A stretch of DNA of 64,000 nt from Bradyrhizobium sp. CB82 (GCF_029714405.1 NZ_CP121651.1:682001-746000); one strand, 5' to 3'; counted from the first letter of the stretch, positions 1-8,103 are shown. Numbers and translations: made by a program. The notes: a model not told the origin generated them from the letters alone.

Positions 1-806
1 GCGCGAGTTTGGTGGCGCGGCAGGCGTTCGCCAGGAAACCAAAATGACGGATGCGGCGGAACCCCTTCGGCAATATGTGGAGCAGAAAGCGACGAAGGAA
101 CTCCTCAGTGTCGAGTGTCATCACTTTGGATTTGTTGCCAGCGCGATAATCCTTCCACCGGAAGCGGACGTGGCCCTGGTCACAGGTAAGGAGCCGGCCG
201 TTGGCGATCGCAACGCGATGGGTGTAGCGCCCGAGATAGGCCAGAACCTGTTCTGGTCCGCCGAAGGGATGCTTGGCGTAGACGACCCACTCGACCTTGC
301 GGAGGGCGTTTAGATGGCGGGCGAATGCCGCGGGCTCGACGAGGTGTGCGAGATGGCCGAAGAACTGGAGCTTGGTGCCATCGAACGCCGCCTGCAGGCG
401 CTCCAGGAATAGCCGACGATACAATCGTGACAGGACGCGAACGGGAAGGAAGAAGCCGGGGCGACAATGAACCCAGCTTCCATCGGGGGCGATCCCGCCG
501 CCTGGCACGAGGCAATGGGCATGCGGATGATGAGTCAGGGTCTGGCCCCAGGTGTGGAGAATGGCGATCATCCCGGTCTCGGCACCGAGATGCTTCGGGT
601 CGGCGCTAATGAGACGGATCGTCTCGGCTGCTGCCTTGAGCAGGATGTCGTAGACCACCGCCTTGTTCTGCAGCGCGATGGCGGCAACCGGCGCCGGCAC
701 GGTGAAGACGACATGGAAATAGGGGACCGGCAGCAGGTCGGCCTGGCGCTCGGCGAGCCATTGGGCGCGCGCGAGCGCTTGGCACTTTGGACAGTGCCGA
801 TCGCGA

Positions 807-833
807 CAGGTAATGGGCGACGCCCATTACCTG
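807..833. repeat. 27-nt perfect palindrome beside the 398-bp element (copy 1)
   Basis: Each half reads CAGGTAATGGGCG around a central A, so the whole folds into a 13-bp stem. The same sequence occurs at 8104-8130, also between the 398-bp element and the downstream half of an IS91-type transposase gene. It is not expected in an intact transposase, because removing it and the element restores the YNSC-RDRHCPKCQ reading. Confidence 0.85.
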
Positions 834-1231
834 CCTTATGGGCAAATTCCGTAATGGGGAGTAGACGGATGAGCACACCGGGTTGAACGTGGATTTTAGA
901 GGCTTTCACTCTCCATTACGAACTGCGCTTGAGCAAGGCGCTCAGCTTGTCCGGAGACCAAACGGTCTCTGCTCCAGTGCATTGGCAACAAAGGTGGCGA
1001 CGACTTGGACCAATCTCAGCTGCAGATTTACGTTGTTCCGGCGTTCGATCTGCAAACAGCCTTCCGAACATTAAGCGTACCCCAACGGGTAATCTCGCAA
1101 CGCAGCTGTCTCGGTGGCTTCTTTGTAATGGAGAGCAATCGGGCGATTGATCAGCTCAGAAACCCGCGAATGCCGCTAGACTGGCTGCTGAGCTGGTCGC
1201 CTGCTCCCCATTAATGGATTTGCCCATAAGA
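834..1231 (+). mobile_element. 398-bp non-autonomous element with terminal inverted repeats (copy 1)
   Basis: The ends are inverted repeats of about 27 bp: CTTATGGGCAAATTCCG followed by TAATGGGGAG on the left, and the complement of CTTATGGGCAAATCCAT followed by TAATGGGGAG on the right. Inside each end lies a further inverted CTCTCCATTAC motif (about 911 and about 1126), so both ends have the same two-site layout expected of transposase binding sites. No credible coding frame is present. A near-identical copy lies at 6268-8103 with one visible base difference (G versus A in TCTGCAAAC). The element sits inside an IS91-family transposase gene. It is a MITE-like element of unknown parent. Confidence 0.85.
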
Positions 1232-1434
1232 CAGCTGTTATAGGCGACGCGGACCAGGCCGCAGTCGTCGCACCGTTCGACGTGGCCGCCGAGCGTCGCT
1301 GTGCGACACGCCTCGATGGCCGCCATCACACGGCGCTGATCGGAGGACAGCCGAGGACCCTGCGCGGCACGGAACGCGCCGCCGTGGCGGCGGAGGATGT
1401 CCGCCACCTCGAGCACGGGGCGCATATGGGCAGC

Positions 1435-2295
1435 TCAGTCGGGTGGGATCACCCTGACGGAGAGTTCATCGAATGGGCTGGTCGTGCGGGCGAGCAGATT
1501 GGTCGCGACCTGAGCGTAGCGCGCGGTCGATCCCAGGTCGGCATGTCCGAGCAGAACTTGAATGATGCGAATGTCGATCCCGCTTTCCAGGAGATGGGTC
1601 GCAAACGAGTGCCGGAGCGTATGGACAGTAATCGGCTTGGCAAGCCGAGCGCGGCGGCGGGCGGCGCGGCAGGCCGCCTGGACGCAGCGGACGCTGACAT
1701 GTTCACTGGGGTTTTGGCCTGGAAATAGCCACAGCCCCGGTCGGGCTCGCATCCAGTACGTACGCAGAATCTCCAGCAGTCGCGGAGAAAGCATCGCGTA
1801 ACGATCTCTGCCGCCCTTGCCGTTCTCGATGTGGATCAACATTCGGTTGCTGTCGATCGAGCTCACCTTCAGGCGGACGACTTCACTAACCCGTAAGCCA
1901 GCCGCATAAGCCGTCGCCAGCACGACGGGATTGCGCACCCCTGTAACCGCGTCCAGGAAGCGCTCGATCTCTTCGGCACTAAGCACGAGCGGGAGCTTGT
2001 CCGGCTTCTGGCCACCGATGATCCGCTCAAATGCCTCCGTCTGCCCGAGTGTGACGCCATAGAAGAACCGAAGCGCGCAGGCCACCTGATTGATGTGGGA
2101 CCACGAGCGCTTTTGGCCGATGAGATGCAGTTGGTAGGCGCGGACCTGCTCGAAACTCAACCGGTCCGGGGCATAGCCGAAATGGCGGCTAAACTTTGCG
2201 ATCGCATAGATATAGGATTGTTGAGTCGACGGCGACAGATTGCGGACCGTCATGTCCTCGATCATGCGCTGCCGAAGAGGGCTCATCGTAGCCAT
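1435..2295 (-). CDS. Tyrosine recombinase (site-specific integrase) of IS91-type element, copy 1
   Basis: A 286-residue XerC/D-like recombinase with an N-terminal SAM-like core-binding domain (about residues 1-90) and a catalytic domain. The catalytic residues are visible: R in AAGLRVSEV, HTLRHSFATHLLE, LLGHADLGSTARYAQV with the terminal tyrosine. I chose the ATG at 2295 (MATMSPLRQRM) because it follows GGAGACCCAG and aligns with the start of the second copy; the open frame extends further upstream into the element's end palindrome. The gene runs directly into the HUH transposase gene. Its role is presumably in transposition or resolution of the IS91-type element. It is roughly half identical to the copy at 5175-6065, so the two elements are not recent duplicates. 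Confidence 0.9.
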   Translation of the reverse strand: MATMSPLRQRMIEDMTVRNLSPSTQQSYIYAIAKFSRHFGYAPDRLSFEQVRAYQLHLIGQKRSWSHINQVACALRFFYGVTLGQTEAFERIIGGQKPDKLPLVLSAEEIERFLDAVTGVRNPVVLATAYAAGLRVSEVVRLKVSSIDSNRMLIHIENGKGGRDRYAMLSPRLLEILRTYWMRARPGLWLFPGQNPSEHVSVRCVQAACRAARRRARLAKPITVHTLRHSFATHLLESGIDIRIIQVLLGHADLGSTARYAQVATNLLARTTSPFDELSVRVIPPD

Positions 2296-2303
2296 CTGGG
2301 TCT

Positions 2304-2350
2304 CCTGTCTTGAGAGGGGTGGTGCGAAGACCAACATCCTCTCAGACAGG
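2304..2350. repeat. Terminal palindrome of IS91-type element, copy 1
   Basis: The inverted repeat CCTGTCTTGAGAG / CTCTCAGACAGG lies just upstream of the recombinase start. The equivalent palindrome is found at 5121-5164 in copy 2. It probably marks the recombinase-side end of the element, since host-type sequence (a truncated small gene) begins by 2399. Confidence 0.6.
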
Positions 2351-2398
2351 ACACCTCTGTTCACCAGGCTTGCCCCCACTCCCGCGTAGCGGGTTCGT

Positions 2399-2530
2399 TC
2401 AATCCGCAATATGGACGTCGTAGCAGCCTATCTTGGCAAGCTCCCTGGCTTTCGTGAGGGCCGCTTCGGCGGTTTTCCTGCGGTGCGCCAGTTCGCCGTG
2501 CTTGCACATGCCTTTGACGGTGAAACTCAT
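2399..2530 (-). pseudogene. Small hypothetical protein, C-terminally truncated beside the IS91-type element
   Basis: The frame starts MSFTVKGMCKHGELAHRRKT and continues through a KARELAKIGCYDVHI segment before stopping at the junction with the IS91-type element. The family is recognised from memory as a short rhizobial protein that normally continues with a variable tail, so the C-terminus seems lost. Directly upstream and overlapping by ATGA is a 10-codon frame that encodes almost only lysine (about 2527-2559). No function is known. Confidence 0.5.
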
Positions 2531-2565
2531 TTCTTCTTCTTCTTTTTGTTCTTTTTCATGGTATC

Positions 2566-2786
2566 GGCTTGGGCCTGGCGCAGCTCCTGCGCGGCTGGCC
2601 GGAAGGCATCTTCGTGGCGCCGTTCGAGCAGGGCGAGATCGGGCCCGAGCTATTCGAGGCCGCCTGCCGCATGGGGCTGAGGGTCTGGTCTCCAAGCACC
2701 GCGAGCGCGCCTACAAGGTCGGCCGGTGCGAGCACTGGGTCAAAGTGCAGAACCGCAGTCATCCCGCGATGGAACGTGAGCTATGA
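2566..2786 (+). pseudogene. ATP-dependent DNA ligase (LigD-type adenylation domain), C-terminal fragment with frameshift
   Basis: The translation reads LAQLLRGWPEGIFVAPFEQG and ELFEAACRMGL in one frame, then GLVSKHRERAYKVGRCEHW and RSHPAMEREL in the next. This matches the end of a LigD-type ligase adenylation domain, including motif V-like KHR and the terminal WVKVQNRSHPAM. A single base is missing at about 2681, in the ATGGGGCTGAGGG stretch. The N-terminal half, including the catalytic lysine, is absent. A related fragment lies at 34093-34599. Confidence 0.75.
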
Positions 2787-2928
2787 CCGTCTTCGTTTAC
2801 GTCAACACCAGCAAGCCGGTCGGCGACAAAGAGCACATCAAGGTGTTCGCCAATCAGGACGCGGCCGAGAAGTGGTTCGAGGAGAACGACCCGAGGGGGT
2901 GGCGTTTGAATATGAGGTTCTCGAATGA
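2783..2928 (+). pseudogene. Small hypothetical protein with a one-base frameshift near its end
   Basis: MTVFVYVNTSKPVGDKEHIK begins in an ATGA overlap with the ligase fragment. The frame continues DAAEKWFEENDP, after which the expected tail EGVAFEYEVLE is found in the neighbouring frame. One base appears to be missing at about 2893, where CCCGAGGGG would be expected. The next small gene starts at 2925 in an ATGA overlap with the restored stop, which supports the reading. It is a short soluble rhizobial protein of unknown role. Confidence 0.6.
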
Positions 2929-3122
2929 ACTGGATCGGCCGCAGGACCATCTACCTAATGATGGTGATCGTGGTGCTGTTGATCATCTGGCAGATTCTTG
3001 CACCGCTTTGGAAGGCCCGCCAGCGTGAGCCGGCGCAGCAGGATATGCGGTGCAACGTCTGCTCAATGGGAAAGGCCGCAGAGTGGTTCCAGCCCCTACT
3101 GCGGCCATCCCGGACAAACTAA
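2925..3122 (+). CDS. Small single-pass membrane protein
   Basis: A 65-residue frame with one strong transmembrane segment, YLMMVIVVLLIIWQILAPLW at about residues 10-29, preceded by a basic N-terminus (MNWIGRRT). The start overlaps the stop of the preceding small gene, suggesting co-transcription. The C-terminal part (CNVCSMGKAAEWFQ) may be read-through beyond an eroded stop. Function unknown. Confidence 0.45.
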   Translation: MNWIGRRTIYLMMVIVVLLIIWQILAPLWKARQREPAQQDMRCNVCSMGKAAEWFQPLLRPSRTN

Positions 3123-3743
3123 AAATCGGTACTCAAATCCCTCCGGTGTTCTCACAGTAGAACACCCCTTTCCGAAAATGGATTCCGTACAACTACCGGA
3201 GCGCCCATTGCCACTTAAGAGCGGCCGTGGCACGGCTTGCATTCCAGCCCCGAGCTCCCGGCTGCCGGTTCGATTGCGGATCAGAGCGCCGGGAGTGCCC
3301 AGGCCCGCCGGCTCACGCTGGCGGGCCTTGTCGTTCACCGCCTTAGCCTGCGGGCGAGCGCAGCCAGCCGTTGGCGGTTGCGCCACCTCGAATACGGTCA
3401 GCATTCCGAAGAACGTTGCAGGCAAAGCCAGCCAGCATGAGCGCTTTAGCTCGTCCTTTCATGCAACGGCTTTATTTGCATTGGGGAAAAACTGGCAAAT
3501 TAACGTTTGAAAGCCGAAAATCGGCGTTTAATCCCCGACCATGTGCGAGTCGGAGGATACTCGTGGGCCTCTACTTATTCCTTATGGCTGCGTGTGCTGT
3601 CGGCCTGCTGCTCCTGTCGGCATTCGGCCGATAGGGCCGATACTGAGCGCATTTGTTGCCGCGAATCCTCAGCCAGAGCTGAAACTGTGGGGTCTGGCAC
3701 GATCGTTTTTGACTGTGCATGGATCGGCGCATTCACTCTGAGC
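3123..3743. other. Intergenic stretch without a convincing gene
   Basis: Several overlapping frames are open here but none has a good ribosome binding site or recognisable family. The only structural feature seen is the hairpin at 3301-3328. A hydrophobic run (GLYLFLMAACAVGLLLLSAF) ends at 3634 and could be the tail of a tiny membrane peptide, but no start could be decided. Confidence 0.4.
3301..3328. terminator. Strong GC hairpin, possible terminator
   Basis: A 9-bp perfect stem, AGGCCCGCC pairing with GGCGGGCCT around a 10-nt loop. It is followed by TGTCGTT rather than a long T tract, so intrinsic termination is uncertain. Confidence 0.35.
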
Positions 3744-3836
3744 ATGGACGTAGTCGCTACTTGGATTTTCGTCTTGCTCATCGCCGCGAGCGTAGCGGTT
3801 TTAATCGCTCATGCGATCGACGCAATGCGCTCCTGA
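3744..3836 (+). CDS. 30-residue membrane peptide
   Basis: The short frame MDVVATWIFVLLIAASVAVL followed by IAHAIDAMRS is almost entirely one transmembrane helix. Tiny single-helix proteins of this kind are common in Bradyrhizobium-like genomes. No clear ribosome binding site is present, and the product cannot be assigned a role. Confidence 0.4.
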   Translation: MDVVATWIFVLLIAASVAVLIAHAIDAMRS

Positions 3837-3884
3837 GCGGCATCTCATGACGGGCTCGTCTCACCAGCCGGACGTGCGCAAATC

Positions 3885-3935
3885 TTGCGCGGCGCTGTCT
3901 CTCAAGCGGCCGGCATCCGAAACCCTGAACAAAAG
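3885..3935. repeat. Dispersed repeat, copy 1
   Basis: The sequence GCGGCGCTGTCTCTCAAGCG continuing into GCCGGCATCCGAAACCCT recurs with few changes at 10418-10462. Both copies lie in non-coding DNA next to mobile-element debris. Confidence 0.5.
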
Positions 3936-3988
3936 CGCCGGTCGAGGATCGTGGCAAATGAGTCCGCTTGGCCAAAACCGGAAGTGGC

Positions 3989-4969
3989 CTATTCGATGAC
4001 CTCGTTGGCGCGGGCGAGCACGGTCGGGGGAATCGTGATGCCCAGAGCTTTCGCAGTCTTTAGGTTGAAAACCATGAAGTACTTTGACGCTTGCTCGACT
4101 GGCAGGTCAGCCGGGTTAGTTCCCTTGAAAATTTTGTCAATATAGAAGGCGGCGCGTCGATAGAGATCGTTTAGATCCGCGCCATAACTGACAAGACCGC
4201 CCGCGTCTACGTTTGCTCTATTTGCGAAGATCCCGGGCAATCGATGCTTCATTTGAAGGTCGGCCAGGAGCGCCGCCTGCGCGGTGTAAAGTGGCGACGA
4301 TAAGACGAGAACGCCACCGACCCCTTCTCGCGACATCGTTGCGAATGCTTGCTGGATCTCCGAGACAGTTCCGGCTGGAGCCAAAACCAATTTGACTGGA
4401 AGCTTTTCGCTAACGGACTGAACCGCGCGTATGGCGGTCGGGTGTGAAGGTGTCGTGGGATTCCAGAGAACACCGATTTGAGCCGCGTTGGGAAACGTTT
4501 CCCTCAAAATCTCCAGCTCTTTGACGGAGATCTCGGTAAGGAGCATCGACATTCCGGTGATATTCCCGCCGGGGCGCGAAAGGCTTGCCACATCCCCCAG
4601 GCCGACGGGGTCGGCATGCTGAGCGAAGACAATCGGGATCGTTTTGGTCGCACGCCGGGCGGGCTCCACCTGCGTTGAGGCAGGCGCGAAGATAATATCG
4701 ACATTCATTTGAACGAGCTGGGTTGCGAGATCAAACGTTTGATCAGCCCGCTCTGCCCACCGGAATTCAATCGTAAGGTTCCTACCCTCGATATAGCCGA
4801 GATCGCGCAAGCCGCTCCGTAGAGCTTCTACTTCGCTCGTCCAACTGGACGCGGGCCCAAACCCCAGGTACCCGATCCGCCATACCTTTGCCGATTGCTG
4901 CGCGCGCGCCACCATCGGCCACGCCATTGCCGCTCCCCCGGCAAGCCTTATAAACTGGCGGCGCTTCAT
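3989..4969 (-). CDS. ABC transporter substrate-binding protein (PF04392 type), Tat-exported
   Basis: A 326-residue periplasmic binding protein. The N-terminus MKRRQFIRLAGGAAMAWPMV ending ARAQQ is a twin-arginine signal peptide with a cleavage site after ARA. The mature part has the usual order of this family: IGYLGFG near the start, RDLGYIEGRNLTIEFRWAE, PIVFAQHADPVG, and a C-terminal LKTAKALGITIPP. Members are extremely numerous in Bradyrhizobium, and few have known ligands. I preferred the start at 4969 because it places the RR motif correctly; an upstream start at 4996 would add nine residues. No permease or ATPase genes are adjacent, so the protein is orphaned. Confidence 0.88.
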   Translation of the reverse strand: MKRRQFIRLAGGAAMAWPMVARAQQSAKVWRIGYLGFGPASSWTSEVEALRSGLRDLGYIEGRNLTIEFRWAERADQTFDLATQLVQMNVDIIFAPASTQVEPARRATKTIPIVFAQHADPVGLGDVASLSRPGGNITGMSMLLTEISVKELEILRETFPNAAQIGVLWNPTTPSHPTAIRAVQSVSEKLPVKLVLAPAGTVSEIQQAFATMSREGVGGVLVLSSPLYTAQAALLADLQMKHRLPGIFANRANVDAGGLVSYGADLNDLYRRAAFYIDKIFKGTNPADLPVEQASKYFMVFNLKTAKALGITIPPTVLARANEVIE

Positions 4970-5120
4970 GCATGTTGCCCTTCGCTCAGCGCGCAAGCTT
5001 AGGGGGTTTTTGCGCCGGGTCCAACTTGCGAATGTTCGTTCAGGGTCACGGGACTAAACCGCTCGCGCGGTAGGGCGCCGGGACTGGCGACGGAGGCAAG
5101 ACGATAGCGCAACGGGGCGT

Positions 5121-5164
5121 CCTGTCTTGAGATCGAGGGGTTCGACAACCTCACTCAAGACAGG
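5121..5164. repeat. Terminal palindrome of IS91-type element, copy 2
   Basis: CCTGTCTTGAG and CTCAAGACAGG form an 11-bp perfect inverted repeat around a 22-nt loop. It lies 10 bp before the recombinase start, matching the structure at 2304-2350. It probably marks the left end of the second IS91-type element. Confidence 0.65.
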
Positions 5165-5174
5165 AGCATCCCCA

Positions 5175-6065
5175 ATGACCAAGCAGGCCATCAGCCCGTT
5201 GCGCCAGCGCATGATCGAAGATATGGCGATCCGCAAGTTCGCTCCAAAGACCCAACATGACTACGTACAAAGGGTCAAGGACTTCGCGGCGTTTCTCGGC
5301 CGTTCTCCCGACCAGGCCCAGCCGGAGGACGTGCGCGGCTTTCGGTTGCATCTGGCGTCGATCGGCGCCCACGCGCCAAAGATCAACGCCACGGTCTCGG
5401 CGCTGCGGTTCTTTTTCAATGTGACGCTCGATCGGCCCGAACTGGCCAAGCATCTGGCATTCATGCATGAGCCGCGCAAGGTTCCGGTGGTGCTGAGCCC
5501 GGAGGAGGTTGCGCGCTTTCTGGAAGCGGCGCCGAGCGTCAAGTACAAGGCTGCGCTCAGCGTCGCTTACGGTGCGGGACTGCGCGTCTCTGAGGTCGTC
5601 GCGCTGAAGGTGTCCGACATCGATTCCGAACGCATGATGCTGCGCGTCGAGCAGGGCAAAGGCCGCAAGGATCGCCACGCGATGCTTTCTCCGGTGCTGC
5701 TCGCACTTCTGCGCGATTGGTATCGCATTGGCCGCCCGCAAGGCTGGCTGTTTCCGGGATTGAAGCCGGCAAGCCCGATGACGACGCGCCAGCTCACGCG
5801 TGCCTGCCACGCCGCGGCCGACATGGCCGAGATTAACAAGCGGGTGACGCCGCACACCTTGCGCCACAGCTTCGCGACCCACCTGCTGGAGCAGAACATC
5901 GATATCAGGGTGATTCAGGTCCTGCTGGGCCATGCCAAACTCGAGACGACGGCGCTCTACACCCGCGTCGCCACCAATACCATCCGCGAGGTCATGAGCC
6001 CGCTCGATCGCCTCACGCCGCTGACGGCCAAGAAGAACGAGTCGAGGAACACGCCACTGGCCTAA
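5175..6065 (+). CDS. Tyrosine recombinase (site-specific integrase) of IS91-type element, copy 2
   Basis: A 296-residue recombinase with the core-binding domain in the first 95 residues. The catalytic set is visible: R in GAGLRVSEVVALK, K in GKGRKDRHAM, HTLRHSFATHLLEQ, LLGHAKLETTALYTRV with the nucleophilic tyrosine. The start at 5175 (MTKQAISPLRQRM) follows AGGAGCATCCCCA. The frame is intact. The IS91 transposase gene starts 5 bp after the stop, as in copy 1, so the two are presumably translated together. Confidence 0.9.
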   Translation: MTKQAISPLRQRMIEDMAIRKFAPKTQHDYVQRVKDFAAFLGRSPDQAQPEDVRGFRLHLASIGAHAPKINATVSALRFFFNVTLDRPELAKHLAFMHEPRKVPVVLSPEEVARFLEAAPSVKYKAALSVAYGAGLRVSEVVALKVSDIDSERMMLRVEQGKGRKDRHAMLSPVLLALLRDWYRIGRPQGWLFPGLKPASPMTTRQLTRACHAAADMAEINKRVTPHTLRHSFATHLLEQNIDIRVIQVLLGHAKLETTALYTRVATNTIREVMSPLDRLTPLTAKKNESRNTPLA

Positions 6066-6491
6066 GCCAGGTGGCGCGTCCGAGATTGGAGGTGGCGGAT
6101 ATCTTCCGCCACCATGGAGCGGCATGGCGTCAAGCCAATGCCGGCCATGTCAGCCTCCAGCAGTTGAAGGTGATGTCGGCGATCGAGCGCTGCCGCACGG
6201 CAGCCCTCGGCGGCCATGTCGCGCGCTGCGCGGACTGCGCCTATACGACGATTGCCTACAACTCCTGCCTTATGGGCAAATTCCGTAATGGGGAGTAGAC
6301 GGATGAGCACACCGGGTTGAACGTGGATTTTAGAGGCTTTCACTCTCCATTACGAACTGCGCTTGAGCAAGGCGCTCAGCTTGTCCGGAGACCAAACGGT
6401 CTCTGCTCCAGTGCATTGGCAACAAAGGTGGCGACGACTTGGACCAATCTCAGCTGCAGATTTACGTTGTTCCGGCGTTCGATCTACAAAC

Positions 6492-7920
6492 GGGGATGTC
6501 CCGATCGCTGTTGAACTACGCCGGGCCGACGTTGCCGGAATGAATGTTACGCGGCCCTCGTGACGTGGGCAACGGGCTTGATCGTCATGCGATCGTGGTG
6601 AGCTTGAAGGGCCGCACGCAGAACCGACAATTGCTTATACGCCTTCAATCGTCGGAAGCCCTTGTTGGCCTCGATCATGCCGGCCGCGACCCAGCGCAAG
6701 GCCATACCAGCATCCCGCCAGCGTTTGACGTTGCGAGCGACGCGGCGAATGGTGCCCATCATGTTCTCGGCGATGTTGGTACAGGCGAGCGATCGACGAA
6801 GCTCCTTCGGCAGCTTCAGCCGGACGACAATCAGGATTTCATCGAGGCCTTCAAGGATGCTGGCCGCTACGCCGGGCCATTGCTGGTCGAGTCGGCGCGC
6901 GAGATTGCGGATCAGTTTTTCAGCCTTGTCGGCATCATCGAGCTCCCAGGCCTGGCGCAGCACCCGACGGGTGGCCGCATGATGTTCTTTCGGCAGGCGT
7001 TCCATGATGTTGCGCGCCTTGTGGATCTGGCAGCGCTGGATCGCAGCGGCCGAACCGAAGGTGCGGCGGATCGCCTTCGACAACGCCTTCGCGCCGTCGA
7101 CGATGAACAGTCTTGGCATCGTCGGGTCGAGCCCGCGCGAGACCAGGTTGTCCAGCAGGGCCTGAACCGTTGCGGCGTTCTCGGTCGCCCCTTCCACCAG
7201 CGCCAGCGGATGCTTGTTGCCTTCGCCGTCAACCCCGATCGCGGCGACCAGCACGAGATCGTCGCCGAGATGCAGCCCATCGATTTGGACCACCAGAAGG
7301 TCGAGCGCGGACAGATCGGCAGCCATGAAGTCGGCCAGCCGCGCCGCCGACAGCGCGACGAACCTCCGCGAGGCCGCCGACTTCGAAACCCCCGATCCGG
7401 GCGGTGCCGGCACGTCACCCTCGGGCAGCCGGACAGCGCGGCCGAACCGGCGCGTCGACACATTGATCAGCATCAGGTTCATCGCCCAGCGACCGAGCCA
7501 ATCCTCCTGCGCCGCCGTTTCCCAGCTCGGGATCGTGACCTCGCGGCCGTCCACGCCCCGGACCCGCGGGCGCTCGACCTCGATCTTGCCGCCGTGGAAG
7601 CCGATCCGGCCCCGCGTTCGGCCCCAACGGTGCGCCTGCCGCCCCGCATCGCGACCGTGGCGCGGCCCGCAGGCCGCCGTGACATCCGCCTCCATCATCG
7701 TGCCGAGCGCCTCGATCCCTGCCGCAAGGCAGAACCGATCGAAGCTCGCCCGCACTTCTGCAAACGCTTCGTCCACAGCCCCGGTCGCCGGCGAACCAGC
7801 CGGTGTGATATCTCTCGTCATGGCGTTGCTCTCCTTTGTGGAATCAGCACCCCGAGCCTACCGGCTCAAGGTGGGCAACGCCGACATCTTCAGAAATTCA
7901 ACAGAACCCGGGACATCCCC
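6492..7920 (-). mobile_element. Complete IS256-family insertion sequence
   Basis: The 1429-bp element has inverted ends GGGGATGTCCCG followed a few bases later by TGTTGAA. It is flanked by a perfect 9-bp direct repeat TCTACAAAC (6483-6491 and 7921-7929), typical of IS256 transposition. The interrupted sequence is recognisable in the uninterrupted first copy of the 398-bp element (TCTGCAAAC at about 1050). It is the youngest layer of the nested insertions. Confidence 0.93.
6547..7821 (-). CDS. IS256 (mutator-type) transposase
   Basis: A 424-residue DDE transposase filling the IS256 element. Visible motifs include the first acidic region VVQIDGLHLGDDLVL, the second IVDGAKALSKAIRRTF, the family signature QRCQIHKARNIMERLP, and the third acidic region CTNIAENMMGTIRR. 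Length is normal for the family and the frame is intact. With intact ends and a perfect target duplication, this is the element most likely to be active in the window. Confidence 0.93.
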   Translation of the reverse strand: MTRDITPAGSPATGAVDEAFAEVRASFDRFCLAAGIEALGTMMEADVTAACGPRHGRDAGRQAHRWGRTRGRIGFHGGKIEVERPRVRGVDGREVTIPSWETAAQEDWLGRWAMNLMLINVSTRRFGRAVRLPEGDVPAPPGSGVSKSAASRRFVALSAARLADFMAADLSALDLLVVQIDGLHLGDDLVLVAAIGVDGEGNKHPLALVEGATENAATVQALLDNLVSRGLDPTMPRLFIVDGAKALSKAIRRTFGSAAAIQRCQIHKARNIMERLPKEHHAATRRVLRQAWELDDADKAEKLIRNLARRLDQQWPGVAASILEGLDEILIVVRLKLPKELRRSLACTNIAENMMGTIRRVARNVKRWRDAGMALRWVAAGMIEANKGFRRLKAYKQLSVLRAALQAHHDRMTIKPVAHVTRAA

Positions 7921-8103
7921 TCTACAAACAGCCTTCCGAACATTAAGCGTACCCCAACGGGTAATCTCGCAACGCAGCTGTCTCGGTGGCTTCTTTGTAA
8001 TGGAGAGCAATCGGGCGATTGATCAGCTCAGAAACCCGCGAATGCCGCTAGACTGGCTGCTGAGCTGGTCGCCTGCTCCCCATTAATGGATTTGCCCATA
8101 AGA

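Larger units (their letters stand above)
1..1425 (-). pseudogene. IS91-family HUH (Y2) transposase, copy 1, interrupted by a 398-bp element and cut by the window edge
   Basis: This would be the replication-initiator-like transposase of an IS91-family element. The gene starts at 1425 (MRPVLEVADILRRHGG) and encodes an N-terminal zinc ribbon (CDDCGLVRVAYNSC). Reading stops at about 1232, where a foreign 398-bp element and a palindrome intervene. It resumes at 806 with RDRHCPKCQ and stays open to the window edge. The downstream part shows the family HUH motif (HHPHAHCLVPGGG) and the catalytic-tyrosine region (YLGRYTHRVAIAN). A tyrosine recombinase gene ends 10 bp upstream, the pairing seen in integrase-carrying IS91 relatives. 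Apart from the insertion the visible reading frame is intact, so the gene was broken recently. The C-terminus lies outside the window. Confidence 0.9.
6268..8103 (+). mobile_element. 398-bp TIR element, copy 2, split by an IS256-family insertion
   Basis: The same 398-bp non-coding element as at 834-1231, including both terminal inverted repeats and the inner CTCTCCATTAC sites. It has one visible base change, at the TCTACAAAC site that was duplicated by the IS256 insertion. Without the IS256 element and its 9-bp duplication, the length is exactly 398 bp again. It lies after the same codon of the IS91 transposase as copy 1, but in the opposite orientation relative to that gene. Confidence 0.85.

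Noticed and set aside
834..1231. Possible coding function of the 398-bp element
   Set aside because: The frames of 60-75 codons inside it have no ribosome binding site or family and overlap one another.
3123..3300. Possible tRNA or structured RNA
   Set aside because: No cloverleaf or conserved tRNA boxes could be fitted, only a simple hairpin at 3301.
6544..8022. 492-codon plus-strand open frame
   Set aside because: It is the antisense of the IS256 transposase, with no family or start signal, and is open because of the high GC content.
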